In this document: in pieces, positions 15,214-23,536 of the stretch
How positions within the stretch are numbered: position 1 is the stretch's first letter
Layout: each line of letters begins with the position of its first letter
Source: Desulfoferula mesophila
GTDB lineage: Bacteria; Desulfobacterota; Desulfarculia; Desulfarculales; Desulfarculaceae
Direction: 5' to 3'
Assembly: GCF_037076455.1 (NCBI RefSeq)
Contig: NZ_AP028679.1
Location: 4,169,501 to 4,233,500 of the forward strand
Length of the DNA: 64,000 nucleotides
The notes under the pieces: generated by a model
Databases searched by the model: none
What the model saw: only the letters and a program-made list of their open reading frames with translations
Told to the model about the DNA's origin: nothing
Program-made: the position numbers and the translations under genes

Positions 15214-16542
15214 CTAGAATTCCATATCCAGGTCCACGCCCAGGCGCTCCCACTGGGCCGCCGCCTCGGCCTCGCCCTTGGCGACCTCTTCCTCGCTCCA
15301 GGGTTCGATGACCAGGCAATCGGCCACCAGCTCCCAGATATATTTCACCTCATATTTGTAGTCGTCGTAGTACTTGGGCAGGCGCTTCATGATCTGGTCG
15401 TGACAGTTGGAGCAGGCCACCACCACCACGTCGGCGCCGGATTCCTTGATGGACTCGTACTTCTTGCGCCCGTGCCAGGCCGCGTCGTCTTCCCAGGGCA
15501 GGGGCCAGTTGCCGCCGCCCGCGCCGCAGCAGTTGCCGTTCATGCGGTTGGGCTCCACCTCCACGAAGTTGTCCGCGCACTGACTGATGATCCAGCGGGG
15601 CTCGTCGAAGTAGCCGTGGCCGAAGTGGCTCTCTAGCTCCCGGCCGTGCTTACAGCTGTCGTGCCAGGTGAAGGTCTTGCCCGCGTACACGCTCTTGTCC
15701 AGCTTGATGCGCCCCGCTTTGATGATCTCCACCAAATAGTCGTAGAGATAGATGAAGTTGGTGGTGTTGTCCGGATCGTCGAACTCGCACATCTTCATGC
15801 CGTTGCGGCAGCCGTAGGAGCCGCCGCCGCAGTCGGGCATGATCATCCGGCCGATGTTGAACTCTTTCATCATGTCGATCTTGCGCTGGGCCAAGATGCG
15901 GGTGGCCTCGTAGTTGCCGGTGAACAGGCCCCAATCCACCGCCTCCCAGTTTTTGCTGGGGATGGTCCAGTTTTCCTTGGCCGCGTAAAAGATCTTCCAC
16001 CACCAGTACATGTCCTCGAAGTCGCCGAAGACCTCCTTGGAGTTGGGGAAGAACAGGATGTCCGCGTCCTGTTTGTCCACCGGCACGTAGAAGCCGGGGC
16101 AACAGTCCTCGGCCATTTCCACGCCCATGTCGGCCATGGTGAACAGATAGTCCTCGCGGGGGATGGCCATGTTGTTGCCGGTGTTGAGCACGTTTTCCAC
16201 GCCCTTGTGCAGGATGCCCGGCACCTTGTCGCGGGGACGCAGGCTTTTCATGTAGCCAAAGATGGCCGGCATGTCCAGGCCCATGGGGCAGGCGGCGGCG
16301 CAGCGGCCGCAGCCGGTGCACAGCCAGGGGAAGCGGCTGTTGACCACCTCGTCCAACATGCCCAGGGCCAGCATGCGGATAACCTTGCGGGTGTCCCAGC
16401 CCTGCATGTCCTCGGCGGGGTTGCCGGTGATGGGGCAGCCCCCGGAGCAGGTGCCGCAGGTCAGGCAGAGGTTGAGGTTGGCCCCTTCCAGTTTTTCCAG
16501 GACATCCTCGGGCAGCTTTTGGGGTCGAATGAGTTCAGACAC
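15214..16542 (-). CDS. HdrD-like heterodisulfide reductase subunit (Fe-S plus CCG domains)
   Basis: A 442-residue protein. The N-terminal ferredoxin domain has two [4Fe-4S] motifs: C26-x2-C-x2-C-x3-CP and C75-x2-C-x2-C-x3-CP. Two CCG-type domains follow: PDCGGGSYGCRNG, where the first is degenerate, and GNCCGAGGG ... CSNCHDQ, where the second is intact. HdrD-family proteins reduce disulfides or serve as electron hubs in anaerobes (family knowledge). GTG start at 16540-16542 with AGGTGAC upstream. It follows the MvhD gene by about 98 bases. The pairing suggests that MvhD feeds electrons into this subunit; HdrA is absent locally. Confidence 0.9.
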   Translation of the reverse strand: MSELIRPQKLPEDVLEKLEGANLNLCLTCGTCSGGCPITGNPAEDMQGWDTRKVIRMLALGMLDEVVNSRFPWLCTGCGRCAAACPMGLDMPAIFGYMKSLRPRDKVPGILHKGVENVLNTGNNMAIPREDYLFTMADMGVEMAEDCCPGFYVPVDKQDADILFFPNSKEVFGDFEDMYWWWKIFYAAKENWTIPSKNWEAVDWGLFTGNYEATRILAQRKIDMMKEFNIGRMIMPDCGGGSYGCRNGMKMCEFDDPDNTTNFIYLYDYLVEIIKAGRIKLDKSVYAGKTFTWHDSCKHGRELESHFGHGYFDEPRWIISQCADNFVEVEPNRMNGNCCGAGGGNWPLPWEDDAAWHGRKKYESIKESGADVVVVACSNCHDQIMKRLPKYYDDYKYEVKYIWELVADCLVIEPWSEEEVAKGEAEAAAQWERLGVDLDMEF

Positions 16543-16640
16543 GTGTCACCTACCGTATAAGGGCCGGGACGCGCCCGGGCCGATGTTTTCAGCCAGCCGG
16601 AGGCGGCCCGGCGGGCCTGAATTGTCTTGGGCCGCGGGGC

Positions 16641-17075
16641 CTAGGCTCCCGCGGCGGCTTGTCGGGGCTGGGGGTACAGCGGCCCCAGCTGGCGTATTCT
16701 CTCGGTAAAATCGTTGCAGGTCTGGGCGAACTGGGGGCCCATGGCCGAGGAATTGAAGAACATCTCCACCCGCTCGGGCTCGATGCCCAGGGCCTCGAGC
16801 ATCTCCTTGGCCTTTTCCACCCGTTTGAGCGCCTTGTAATTGCCGTTGACGTAATGGCAATCGTCCAGCAGGCAGCCCGACAGAAACACCCCGTCCGCTC
16901 CGTCTTCCAGGGCGCGCAGCAAATACAGCAGATCCACCCGCCCGGTACAGGGAACCTGGATGATGCGCACGTTGGGCGGGTATTGCAGGCGCATGCTGCC
17001 AGCCAAGTCGGCGGCGGCATAGGAGCACCACTGGCAGCAATAGGCCAGTATCCTGGGCTCGAATTCCTCGGACAT
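16641..17075 (-). CDS. MvhD-like hydrogenase iron-sulfur subunit
   Basis: A 144-residue [2Fe-2S] protein of the methyl-viologen-reducing hydrogenase delta-subunit family. The motifs ILAYCCQWCSYAAADLAG (C13, C14, C17), VPCTGRVD (C43) and GCLLDDCHY (C68, C73) are all present with Cys, none replaced by Sec. In known complexes MvhD passes electrons from a hydrogenase or dehydrogenase to Hdr. ATG at 17073-17075 with GGAAAGAGG upstream. It is the first gene of the MvhD-HdrD unit. No hydrogenase is nearby, so the donor is unknown. Confidence 0.9.
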   Translation of the reverse strand: MSEEFEPRILAYCCQWCSYAAADLAGSMRLQYPPNVRIIQVPCTGRVDLLYLLRALEDGADGVFLSGCLLDDCHYVNGNYKALKRVEKAKEMLEALGIEPERVEMFFNSSAMGPQFAQTCNDFTERIRQLGPLYPQPRQAAAGA

Positions 17076-17390
17076 AAACGACCTCTTTCCGCGCCCGCTC
17101 CGGCGGGGGCTCCCGGCCAAATCACGGCCAGAATGGATCCCGCGCAGGACCGCCGGCCCGGCAACCTGTCTGGTTCAGCGATTAATTGGAAACTAGCCGG
17201 AGGGGGAACCGGAGTCAAATAGGTAATAACTATTAGGCGTTTACCTTGGCCTGGGTTTAGTCGATAGAAGAAGGGGGCCGAGCCGCGGCGAATTGCCGTC
17301 AAAACGTCAAGTTGATCCCGGCCGAGTCGGCGTAGTCTGGGAGGGCAGGGTTTTGCCCCAAGGCCAGGTCCACTAGCTGGAGGACAAGAG
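17076..17390. other. Divergent intergenic region
   Basis: About 315 bases between the minus-strand MvhD gene and the plus-strand phosphatase gene. It must contain both promoters, but I see no clear sigma-70 or sigma-54 hexamers, no RNA gene and no strong hairpin. Confidence 0.5.
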
Positions 17391-19046
17391 GTGGCTCGCG
17401 TCAAGTCATTGTTTTTAAAGGCTATAATTCTGCCAATCTTGCTCACCCTCCCTCTGTCCGCCCCCGGCGCCCCGCCCCCCCGCAACTTCATTGTGATGAT
17501 CGCCGACGGTTGCGGCAGCGAGCAATACACCCTGGCCCGCTGGTACAAGGGCGCGCCCCTGGCCCTGGACACCATGGCCGTGGGCCAGGTGCGCACCTAC
17601 ATCGCCAACTCGGTGATAGCCGATTCGGCCCCGGCGGCCACCGCCTTTGCCACGGGGGTGAGGAGCGGCCAGAGGGTCATCGGCATGGCCCCGGCCGAAA
17701 CCACCCTGCCCGGCCTGCCCGCCCCGGCCGAGCCCTACCGCCCCCTGGCCACGGTGGCCGAAGGGGCCCGCCTGGCCGGCAAGTCGGTGGGCTTGGTGGC
17801 CACCTCGCGCCTGAGCCACGCCACCCCGGCGGCCTATCTGGCCCATGTGCCCTCCCGCTACCAGGAAAGCGACATCATGGAGCAGATGCTGCATCAGGGG
17901 GCCACGGTGCTCCTGGGCGGCGGCCGCCGCCTTTGCCTGCCCCAGGCCCAGGGCGGCAAGCGCGGCGACGGGCAAGACCTGTGGGCCCGGCTTTCCGGCC
18001 GGGGCTACCAACTGCCCCGGAGCGCCGAGGAGCTGGCCCAGGCAAAGCCGGGCAAGGTGGCGGGCTTTTTCGCGGGCAGCCATCTGGCCGCCGAGATCGA
18101 CCGCCCCACCCTGGCCCCCGGGCAGCCCACCCTGGAGGCCATGACCGCCAAGGCGCTGGAAATCCTTGACGCCAACCCCAAGGGCTTCTTTTTGATGGTG
18201 GAGGGCAGCCAGATCGACTGGGCCTGCCACGCCAACGACCCGGCCCACCTGATCGGCGATTTGCTCATGTTCGACCGGGCGGTGCAGGTGGCCCTGGATT
18301 TCGCCAAAAAAGACGGCCACACCCTGGTGCTGGCCTTTTCCGACCACAACACCGGGGGCATGACCCTGGGCAACGCCTCCACCCAGATCGACTACATGAC
18401 CACCGGCCTGGAGCAAATGCTGGCCCCGCTCAGGGCCATGCGCATGTCCGCCCCGGCCATCTGGCGCACCATGGGCGACAACCCCAACCCGGTGAAGCTG
18501 CGCCGGGCCCTGCGGGAACACTGGGGCGCGGCGGTAAGCCCCTCCGAGGCCCAGGCCATGATCGCCGCCGCGAGCCAGGCCAAGCTCTACCCCAAGAAAT
18601 ACGAGCCCTGGTTCGGCGTGGGCGAGATATTCTGCCGCTCCCACACCGTGGTGGGCTGGACCACCCACGGCCACACCGGCGGCGACGTGCCCCTGTTCGC
18701 CTACGGGCCGGGCAGCCCCCACGGCACCTTGGACGGCCCCCAACTGGGCCGCTTCACCGCCCAGGCCCTGGGTCTGGACCTGAAGGCGCTTAGCCAGAGG
18801 CTGTTCGTGGAGGCGCAGCAGGCCTTCGGCCCCGAGCGGGTGAGCCTGCGGCAAGAGGCCTCGGGCCAGAGGGTGGTGGAGATAAGACGCCAGGGCGGCG
18901 CTGCCCGCCTGCCGCTCAACCAAAACCGGCTGCTGCTGGACGGGCGCGAGATCGCCCTGGAAGGGGTGGTGGTCTATGCCGAACCCACCGGCAAGATCTA
19001 CCTGCCCCGCCAGGCGGTGGAGCTTATCAAGGCCCCAAAGCCCTAG
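17391..19046 (+). CDS. Alkaline phosphatase (PhoA superfamily), exported
   Basis: A 551-residue periplasmic phosphomonoesterase. A signal peptide (AIILPILLTLPLSAPGA) is followed by the metal-site MIADGCG (D39), the nucleophile region IADSAPAATAFATG (S79), TSRLSHATPAAYLAH, MVEGSQIDWACHANDP, the metal-binding SDHNTGGM and TTHGHTGGDVP. All expected zinc/magnesium ligands appear present. GTG start with GGAGGACAAGAG upstream. The C-terminal ~60 residues are a beta-rich extension with no family I can name. It stands alone; a hairpin without a T-run (19066-19092) follows. Confidence 0.9.
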   Translation: MARVKSLFLKAIILPILLTLPLSAPGAPPPRNFIVMIADGCGSEQYTLARWYKGAPLALDTMAVGQVRTYIANSVIADSAPAATAFATGVRSGQRVIGMAPAETTLPGLPAPAEPYRPLATVAEGARLAGKSVGLVATSRLSHATPAAYLAHVPSRYQESDIMEQMLHQGATVLLGGGRRLCLPQAQGGKRGDGQDLWARLSGRGYQLPRSAEELAQAKPGKVAGFFAGSHLAAEIDRPTLAPGQPTLEAMTAKALEILDANPKGFFLMVEGSQIDWACHANDPAHLIGDLLMFDRAVQVALDFAKKDGHTLVLAFSDHNTGGMTLGNASTQIDYMTTGLEQMLAPLRAMRMSAPAIWRTMGDNPNPVKLRRALREHWGAAVSPSEAQAMIAAASQAKLYPKKYEPWFGVGEIFCRSHTVVGWTTHGHTGGDVPLFAYGPGSPHGTLDGPQLGRFTAQALGLDLKALSQRLFVEAQQAFGPERVSLRQEASGQRVVEIRRQGGAARLPLNQNRLLLDGREIALEGVVVYAEPTGKIYLPRQAVELIKAPKP

Positions 19047-19065
19047 GCGGCGCGCCGGGAAACCG

Positions 19066-19092
19066 AATCGGGCCCCTCGGGGCCCCCCCGAT
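19066..19092. repeat. Hairpin after phosphatase gene
   Basis: ATCGGG and CCCGAT flank an inner GCCCC/GGGGC pairing. No T-run follows, so it is at most a weak or factor-assisted terminator. The remaining ~215 bases up to the upp gene show nothing else I can name. Confidence 0.4.
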
Positions 19093-19306
19093 CAGAACCA
19101 GAAGAATGTCGTCCACCGCCGTTGGGGGGGCGGCGGTCCGTCCACGCGCTCAAAACGGGCGGCCCAATTACCGGGCCGAGAGCGAATCGATTATGGTTTC
19201 AGTAAACGGCGGAAATCGGACGGGGCAACAAGCGGGTTGACCCGGGGGTTGTGTTCCATTAGAAAAAGGAAGCTTTTCACGCACCCTCACCCGCAAGGAG
19301 GCCCCC

Positions 19307-19933
19307 TTGGCTGTTTTCGTCGTCGACCACCCCCTGGTCCGCCACAAGCTGGGACTTTTGCGCAAGCACGACCTGAGCACCTCCAGCTTCCGGGCCCTGG
19401 CCAGCGAGGTGAGCCTCTTGCTCACCTACGAAGCCACCAAGGACCTGACCACCGAGCCCAAGACCATTCGGGGCTGGGCGGGCAAGGTGGAGGTGGAGGA
19501 GATCAAGGGCAAGAAGATCACCGTGGTGCCCATCCTGCGGGCCGGCCTGGGCCTCATGGACGGGGTGCTGGACATGATCCCCGGAGCCAAGGTGAGCGTG
19601 GTGGGCTTTTACCGCAACGAAGAGACCTTGCAGCCGGTGCAGTATTACGTCAAGCTGGCCAAGCACATGAAGCACCGCATGGCCCTGATCCTGGACCCCA
19701 TGCTGGCCACCGGCGGCACCCTGACGGCCACCATCGAGCTGCTCAAGCAGGCGGGCTGCACCCAGATCCGGGGCATCTTCCTGGTGGCCGCGCCCGAGGG
19801 CATCGCCCGGGTGGAGGCCGCCCACCCCGACGTGGACATCTACACCGCCTCGGTGGACGACGGCCTGGACGAAAACGGCTACATCCTGCCCGGCCTGGGC
19901 GACGCGGGGGACAAGATCTTCGGAACCAAATAG
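19307..19933 (+). CDS. upp: Uracil phosphoribosyltransferase
   Basis: A 208-residue enzyme converting uracil and PRPP to UMP. It has the N-terminal [15 protein letters not shown], the RAGLGLMDG loop, the PRPP-binding [12 protein letters not shown] and the uracil-binding [18 protein letters not shown]-terminus. Full length for the family. The start is a TTG at 19307, chosen because AAGGAGG lies seven bases upstream and the next Met is far inside. It is followed after 40 bases by a uracil permease gene and a shared terminator, a classical salvage operon. Confidence 0.96.
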   Translation: MAVFVVDHPLVRHKLGLLRKHDLSTSSFRALASEVSLLLTYEATKDLTTEPKTIRGWAGKVEVEEIKGKKITVVPILRAGLGLMDGVLDMIPGAKVSVVGFYRNEETLQPVQYYVKLAKHMKHRMALILDPMLATGGTLTATIELLKQAGCTQIRGIFLVAAPEGIARVEAAHPDVDIYTASVDDGLDENGYILPGLGDAGDKIFGTK

Positions 19934-19973
19934 GTTCTTTTATATTGCTTCACCTTCCAGCCGGGGAGTGGCC

Positions 19974-21275
19974 ATGAGCGAGCTTTCCAATCCCGATTAC
20001 CATTTTTCGCCCAAGGGCCTCCTGCTGGGAGCCCAGATGCTTTTCGTGGCCTTCGGGGCCCTGGTGCTGGTGCCCCTACTCACCGGCCTCAACCCCAACG
20101 TGGCCCTGTTCACCGCCGGGGCGGGCACCCTGCTGTTCCAGATCATCACCAAGGGCAAGGTGCCGGTTTTCCTGGCCAGCTCCTTCGCCTTCATCGCCCC
20201 GATCATCTACGGCACCCAGACCTGGGGGGTGCCGGGCACCCTGTGCGGCCTGGCCGCGGCCGGCGGGCTCTACGTGATCATCAGCTTCGTGGTGCGCATC
20301 GGCGGGCCGGACATTCTCAAGAGGGTGTTGCCCCCGGTGGTCACCGGCCCGGTGATCATGGTTATCGGCCTGGTCCTGGCCCCGGTGGCGGTCAACATGG
20401 CCCTGGGCAAGACCGGCGACGGCTCGGCGGTGCTTTTCCCCCAAAGCACCGCCCTGATCATCTCCCTGGTGTCGCTGGCGGTTACCATCACCGTGTCCCT
20501 GCTGGCCAAAGGCTGGCTGCGCCTGGTGCCCATCCTGGTGGGCATCGGCGTGGGCTACGCCCTGGCGCTTTTCTACGGCATCGTGGACTTTTCCTCGGTG
20601 GCCAAGGCCCCCTGGCTGGCGATGCCGGCCTTCACCCTGCCCACCTGGAACCTGGAGGCGGTTCTCTACATCGTGCCCATCGCCATCGCCCCGGCCATCG
20701 AGCACTTCGGCGACATCCTGGCCATCGGGGGCATCACCGGCCGCGACTACCTCAAGGAGCCGGGCATCAAGAACACCATGCTGGGCGACGGGCTGGCCAC
20801 CAGCCTGGCCTCTTTTCTGGGCGGCCCGCCCAACACCACCTATTCCGAGGTGACCGGCGCGGTGGCCCTCACCCGGGCCTTCAACCCGGCCATCATGACC
20901 TGGGCAGCCATCGTGGCCATGGCCCTGGCCTTCGTGGGCAAGCTGGGGGCCTTCTTGCTCACCATTCCCGCCCCGGTGATGGGCGGCATCATGGTGCTCT
21001 TGTTCGGGGCCATCATGGTGGTGGGGGTCAACACCCTGGTCCGGGCCGGGCACGACCTCATGCACCCCAGGAACATGACCATCGTGGCCCTGATCGTCAT
21101 CTTCGGCACCGGAGGCATGGCCCTGCCCATCGGCACCTTCAAGCTGGCGGGCATCGGCCTGGCCGGGGTGCTGGGGGTGGTTTTGAACCTGGTGTTGCCC
21201 GGGCGCAAGGCGGCCGACGCCTCTCTGTGCGCCCCTGGCGAGGCCAAGCCCGACGAGCGCATCCTGGTGGACTGA
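19974..21275 (+). CDS. uraA: Uracil:cation symporter (UraA, NCS2 family)
   Basis: A 433-residue inner-membrane permease with about 14 hydrophobic segments. NCS2 motifs are visible, including FGALVLVPLLTGLNP, the substrate-site region IAPAIEHFGDILAIGG and GGPPNTTYSEVTGAVALTR. The ATG at 19974 follows GGGGAG, better than a GTG two codons earlier. It imports uracil for Upp, encoded immediately upstream, and ends at an intrinsic terminator. Confidence 0.95.
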   Translation: MSELSNPDYHFSPKGLLLGAQMLFVAFGALVLVPLLTGLNPNVALFTAGAGTLLFQIITKGKVPVFLASSFAFIAPIIYGTQTWGVPGTLCGLAAAGGLYVIISFVVRIGGPDILKRVLPPVVTGPVIMVIGLVLAPVAVNMALGKTGDGSAVLFPQSTALIISLVSLAVTITVSLLAKGWLRLVPILVGIGVGYALALFYGIVDFSSVAKAPWLAMPAFTLPTWNLEAVLYIVPIAIAPAIEHFGDILAIGGITGRDYLKEPGIKNTMLGDGLATSLASFLGGPPNTTYSEVTGAVALTRAFNPAIMTWAAIVAMALAFVGKLGAFLLTIPAPVMGGIMVLLFGAIMVVGVNTLVRAGHDLMHPRNMTIVALIVIFGTGGMALPIGTFKLAGIGLAGVLGVVLNLVLPGRKAADASLCAPGEAKPDERILVD

Positions 21276-21297
21276 CCCAACCCATTTCGGCAAAAAG

Positions 21298-21322
21298 CCG
21301 GGCCTTCGGGCCCGGTTTTCTT
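21298..21322 (+). terminator. Intrinsic terminator of upp-uraA
   Basis: CCGGGCC (21298-21304) pairs with GGCCCGG (21309-21315) around a TTCG tetraloop, followed by TTTTCTT. Confidence 0.9.
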
Positions 21323-21476
21323 GTGCCCGCCGCCCGCCTAAACGTACCCCGAGGTATCTAAGCGGCGGCGTCCTTACCGCGGCGTAATACTTTGCTCTGC
21401 CGCCCCCCAATTATCCCGGCATCTTTTTTGTTTCATAACAGCCCGTTACCCTTTGTCTTTCCCCTTCGCGCCCACA

Positions 21477-21493
21477 TGGCATGCTCGTTGCTT
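21477..21493 (+). promoter_or_regulatory. Candidate sigma-54 promoter
   Basis: TGGCATGCTCGTTGCTT fits the -24/-12 consensus TGGCAC-N5-TTGCT with GG and GC ten bases apart. It lies in a 545-base gene-free stretch and would start RNA near 21503. Confidence 0.5.
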
Positions 21494-21502
21494 CTAAGGT
21501 CC

Positions 21503-21674
21503 ATAGCCAAAATCGGACGTCTCTACCTGGCTTTTCATCAGGGAACGTCCTTTGTGAATTTTGCTTTGCCTAAGCTGCGAGACCGGATCGTGGCTTTCCT
21601 GGGTCATCGCCAAGCGGCGTGACCCTTTTCCCTCCTGATGCCGGGCCGGGGCCGTTGTGGCCCCGGCCCATTTT
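21503..21674 (+). ncRNA. Possible sigma-54-driven small transcript (sRNA or micro-ORF)
   Basis: Between the sigma-54-like promoter and a strong terminator lie about 170 bases with no annotated-type gene. GGACGT and ACGTCC at about 21515-21547 can pair. A 22-codon frame from GTG 21554 to TGA 21622, with AGGGA upstream, could encode a small basic peptide. I cannot decide between a regulatory RNA and a micro-protein. The rest of the 21323-21820 gap shows only a TATAAT at 21752-21757 that may be a -10 element for the MFS gene. Confidence 0.35.
21643..21674 (+). terminator. Intrinsic terminator without an assigned upstream gene
   Basis: An 11-base perfect stem, GGGCCGGGGCC with GGCCCCGGCCC, around a five-base loop, followed by ATTTTCG. 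Confidence 0.7.
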
Positions 21675-21778
21675 CGCCCGGCCCCTCGCCTCGGCGGGCG
21701 GCGACAAACCCTGCCGTAGGGGGTATGCTTTTCTTGGGGCTTGACCGCCCCTATAATATTTTAGGTAGGTAATATTTC

Positions 21779-21800
21779 CGGCCGGTCCCTGGACCGGCCG
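21779..21800. promoter_or_regulatory. Perfect 10-base inverted repeat upstream of MFS gene
   Basis: CGGCCGGTCC (21779-21788) and GGACCGGCCG (21791-21800) are separated by two bases, 21 bases before the MFS start and 22 bases after a TATAAT. It is either an operator or a leader hairpin. Confidence 0.45.
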
Positions 21801-21820
21801 TAGCTCATAGTGGATTTCTC

Positions 21821-22996
21821 ATGGACGCCAAAGCCCTCATCCTGTTGATCCTGGCCCACCTGGTCACCGACACCACCACCGGTGCCCTGCCCGCCTTTTT
21901 GCCCATACTCAAGCAGGTGCATTCCCTGAGCTACGCCCAGGCCGGAGCCCTGATCATGGTGATGAACCTCACCTCCTCGGTGATCCAGCCCCTGTTCGGC
22001 GACCTCACCGACCGCCTCAGCCTGCGCTGGCTGGTGCCGGCGGGGGTGGCGATTTCCGGGCTGAGCTTCGGGCTGGTGGGGTTGTGCCCCAGCTACCTGG
22101 CCCTGATGGCGGTGGTGGTGTTCTCCGGCCTGGGGGTGGCCAGCTTCCACCCCGAGGCCTTCAAGGGAGTGCTGGGCTCCGCCGGATCGCGCAAGGTGGT
22201 GGGGGTGAGCTGGTTCATGGTGGGGGGCAACGCGGGCCTGGCCCTGGGCCCGGTTATGATCATGGCCTTCTACGCCTGGGGCGGCATGCACGGCACCCTG
22301 CTGTTCAGCCTGCCCGGCCTGGCGGCGGCCGGAGCCATCGTGGCCTATTGGCGCCACCTGACCCACAAGAACGGCAAGACTCCCCAGCGGGAGGCCGCGG
22401 CCCAGCGCAAGCCGCTGCGGGGCCGGCTCAAGCCCCTGGGCATCCTCATGGGCGCGGTGACCCTCCGGGCCTGGGTGCACACCGGCATCGCCACCTTCAT
22501 ACCCTTTTATTACGTCAACGTGCTGCACGGCGACGCGGTGACCGGCGGCTCCCTGCTGACCGTCTTTTTGGCCGCCGGGGCGGTGGGCACCCTGGCCGGT
22601 GCCCCCTTGGCCGAGAAGGTGGGCCCCAAGCTCTTCTTCGTGGTGAGCATCGCGGTGATCACCCCCCTGATGATCTGGCTGCAGATGCTCCAGCCGGGCC
22701 TGATGCTCTATATCGTGCTGGCCCTGGTGGGCGGGGTGCTGTTGTCCACCTGGTCGGTGGTCATCGTCATGGGCCAGCAGATCCTGCCCGACCGGGCAGG
22801 CACCGTGTCGGGCCTGTTGGTGGGCTTCGCGATGGGCCTGGGCGGCATCGGAGCCACCCTCATGGGGGCGGTGGCCGACCAGTGGGGCGTGGCCACGGTG
22901 ATGCACATCGTCACCGTGCTGCCCCTGCTCAGCGCCCTGGTGGCCCTGTTCATCCCCGCCGGGGAACGCGGCTACGCCCAGACCGGCCAGGCCTAG
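21821..22996 (+). CDS. MFS transporter, fosmidomycin-resistance (Fsr)-like
   Basis: A 391-residue inner-membrane protein with 12 predicted helices. LILAHLVTDTTTGALPAFLP and VFSGLGVASFHPEAFKG resemble the Fsr branch of the major facilitator superfamily (TDxxxGxxPAxLP and the FHPE motif). The central cytoplasmic loop (about residues 180-210) is basic. Drug or sugar-phosphate-like export is expected of the family; the natural substrate is unknown. ATG at 21821; the ribosome site is weak. Followed by a small cupin gene after 45 bases, possibly the same transcript. Confidence 0.87.
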   Translation: MDAKALILLILAHLVTDTTTGALPAFLPILKQVHSLSYAQAGALIMVMNLTSSVIQPLFGDLTDRLSLRWLVPAGVAISGLSFGLVGLCPSYLALMAVVVFSGLGVASFHPEAFKGVLGSAGSRKVVGVSWFMVGGNAGLALGPVMIMAFYAWGGMHGTLLFSLPGLAAAGAIVAYWRHLTHKNGKTPQREAAAQRKPLRGRLKPLGILMGAVTLRAWVHTGIATFIPFYYVNVLHGDAVTGGSLLTVFLAAGAVGTLAGAPLAEKVGPKLFFVVSIAVITPLMIWLQMLQPGLMLYIVLALVGGVLLSTWSVVIVMGQQILPDRAGTVSGLLVGFAMGLGGIGATLMGAVADQWGVATVMHIVTVLPLLSALVALFIPAGERGYAQTGQA

Positions 22997-23041
22997 GACC
23001 GGCGGCACCGGCAGGCAAAACCCAGCCAAAGGGGGGAGATC

Positions 23042-23386
23042 ATGAAAGTCGTCAGCCCGGATAACGCCGAACACTACACCTGGGGCGAAATCTGCGACGG
23101 TTGGCACCTGCTCAAATCGGAGGCCCTCAGCGTGATCGAAGAACGCGTACCTCCCGGCGGGGCCGAGGCGCACCACTACCACCGGCGCTCCCAGCAGTTT
23201 TTATACGTCCTGTCCGGCCAGGCCACCATGGTGTTGCCGGGTGAAACCGTCACCATCGCCGCCCGCCAGGGCCTCGCCGTGCCGCCGGGCACCCCCCACC
23301 GCCTGCTCAACCAGGGAGGGGAGGATCTTTGTTTCCTGGTGGTCTCCACTCCCCCGAGCCACCAGGACCGGGTACCGATGGATTAG
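23042..23386 (+). CDS. Single-domain cupin protein
   Basis: A 114-residue beta-barrel protein. The metal-binding motif 1 reads GGAEAHHYHRRSQQFLYVLSG (quoted to show HHYHR and the later Gln/Glu position) and motif 2 PPGTPHRLLN. AGGGGGGAGATC precedes the ATG. Cupins of this size are isomerases, dioxygenases or small-molecule sensors; nothing here distinguishes them. It lies directly behind the MFS gene, so it could act on the same compound. Confidence 0.83.
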   Translation: MKVVSPDNAEHYTWGEICDGWHLLKSEALSVIEERVPPGGAEAHHYHRRSQQFLYVLSGQATMVLPGETVTIAARQGLAVPPGTPHRLLNQGGEDLCFLVVSTPPSHQDRVPMD

Positions 23387-23536
23387 CCAGGGACCAACCG
23401 GCTCCGGTCTCGCCTTTGTTTCGGCCTAAATTTGGCGATAACGCTGGCCATCGCGCCGAATTAGTGGCACAAAAAAACTAGATGCCGGGGCCAAGCGGCC
23501 CAATATAGTTCTTAACCAGATGCAAAGGAAGTTGTG

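Noticed and set aside
16641-17075. MvhD as a second selenoprotein
   Set aside because: All expected cysteine positions are encoded by Cys codons and there is no in-frame TGA.
21392-21622. 76-codon plus-strand frame after uraA
   Set aside because: Its N-terminal half lies upstream of and across the sigma-54-like promoter and it has no ribosome site. Only its last 22 codons could be a micro-ORF, noted in the findings.
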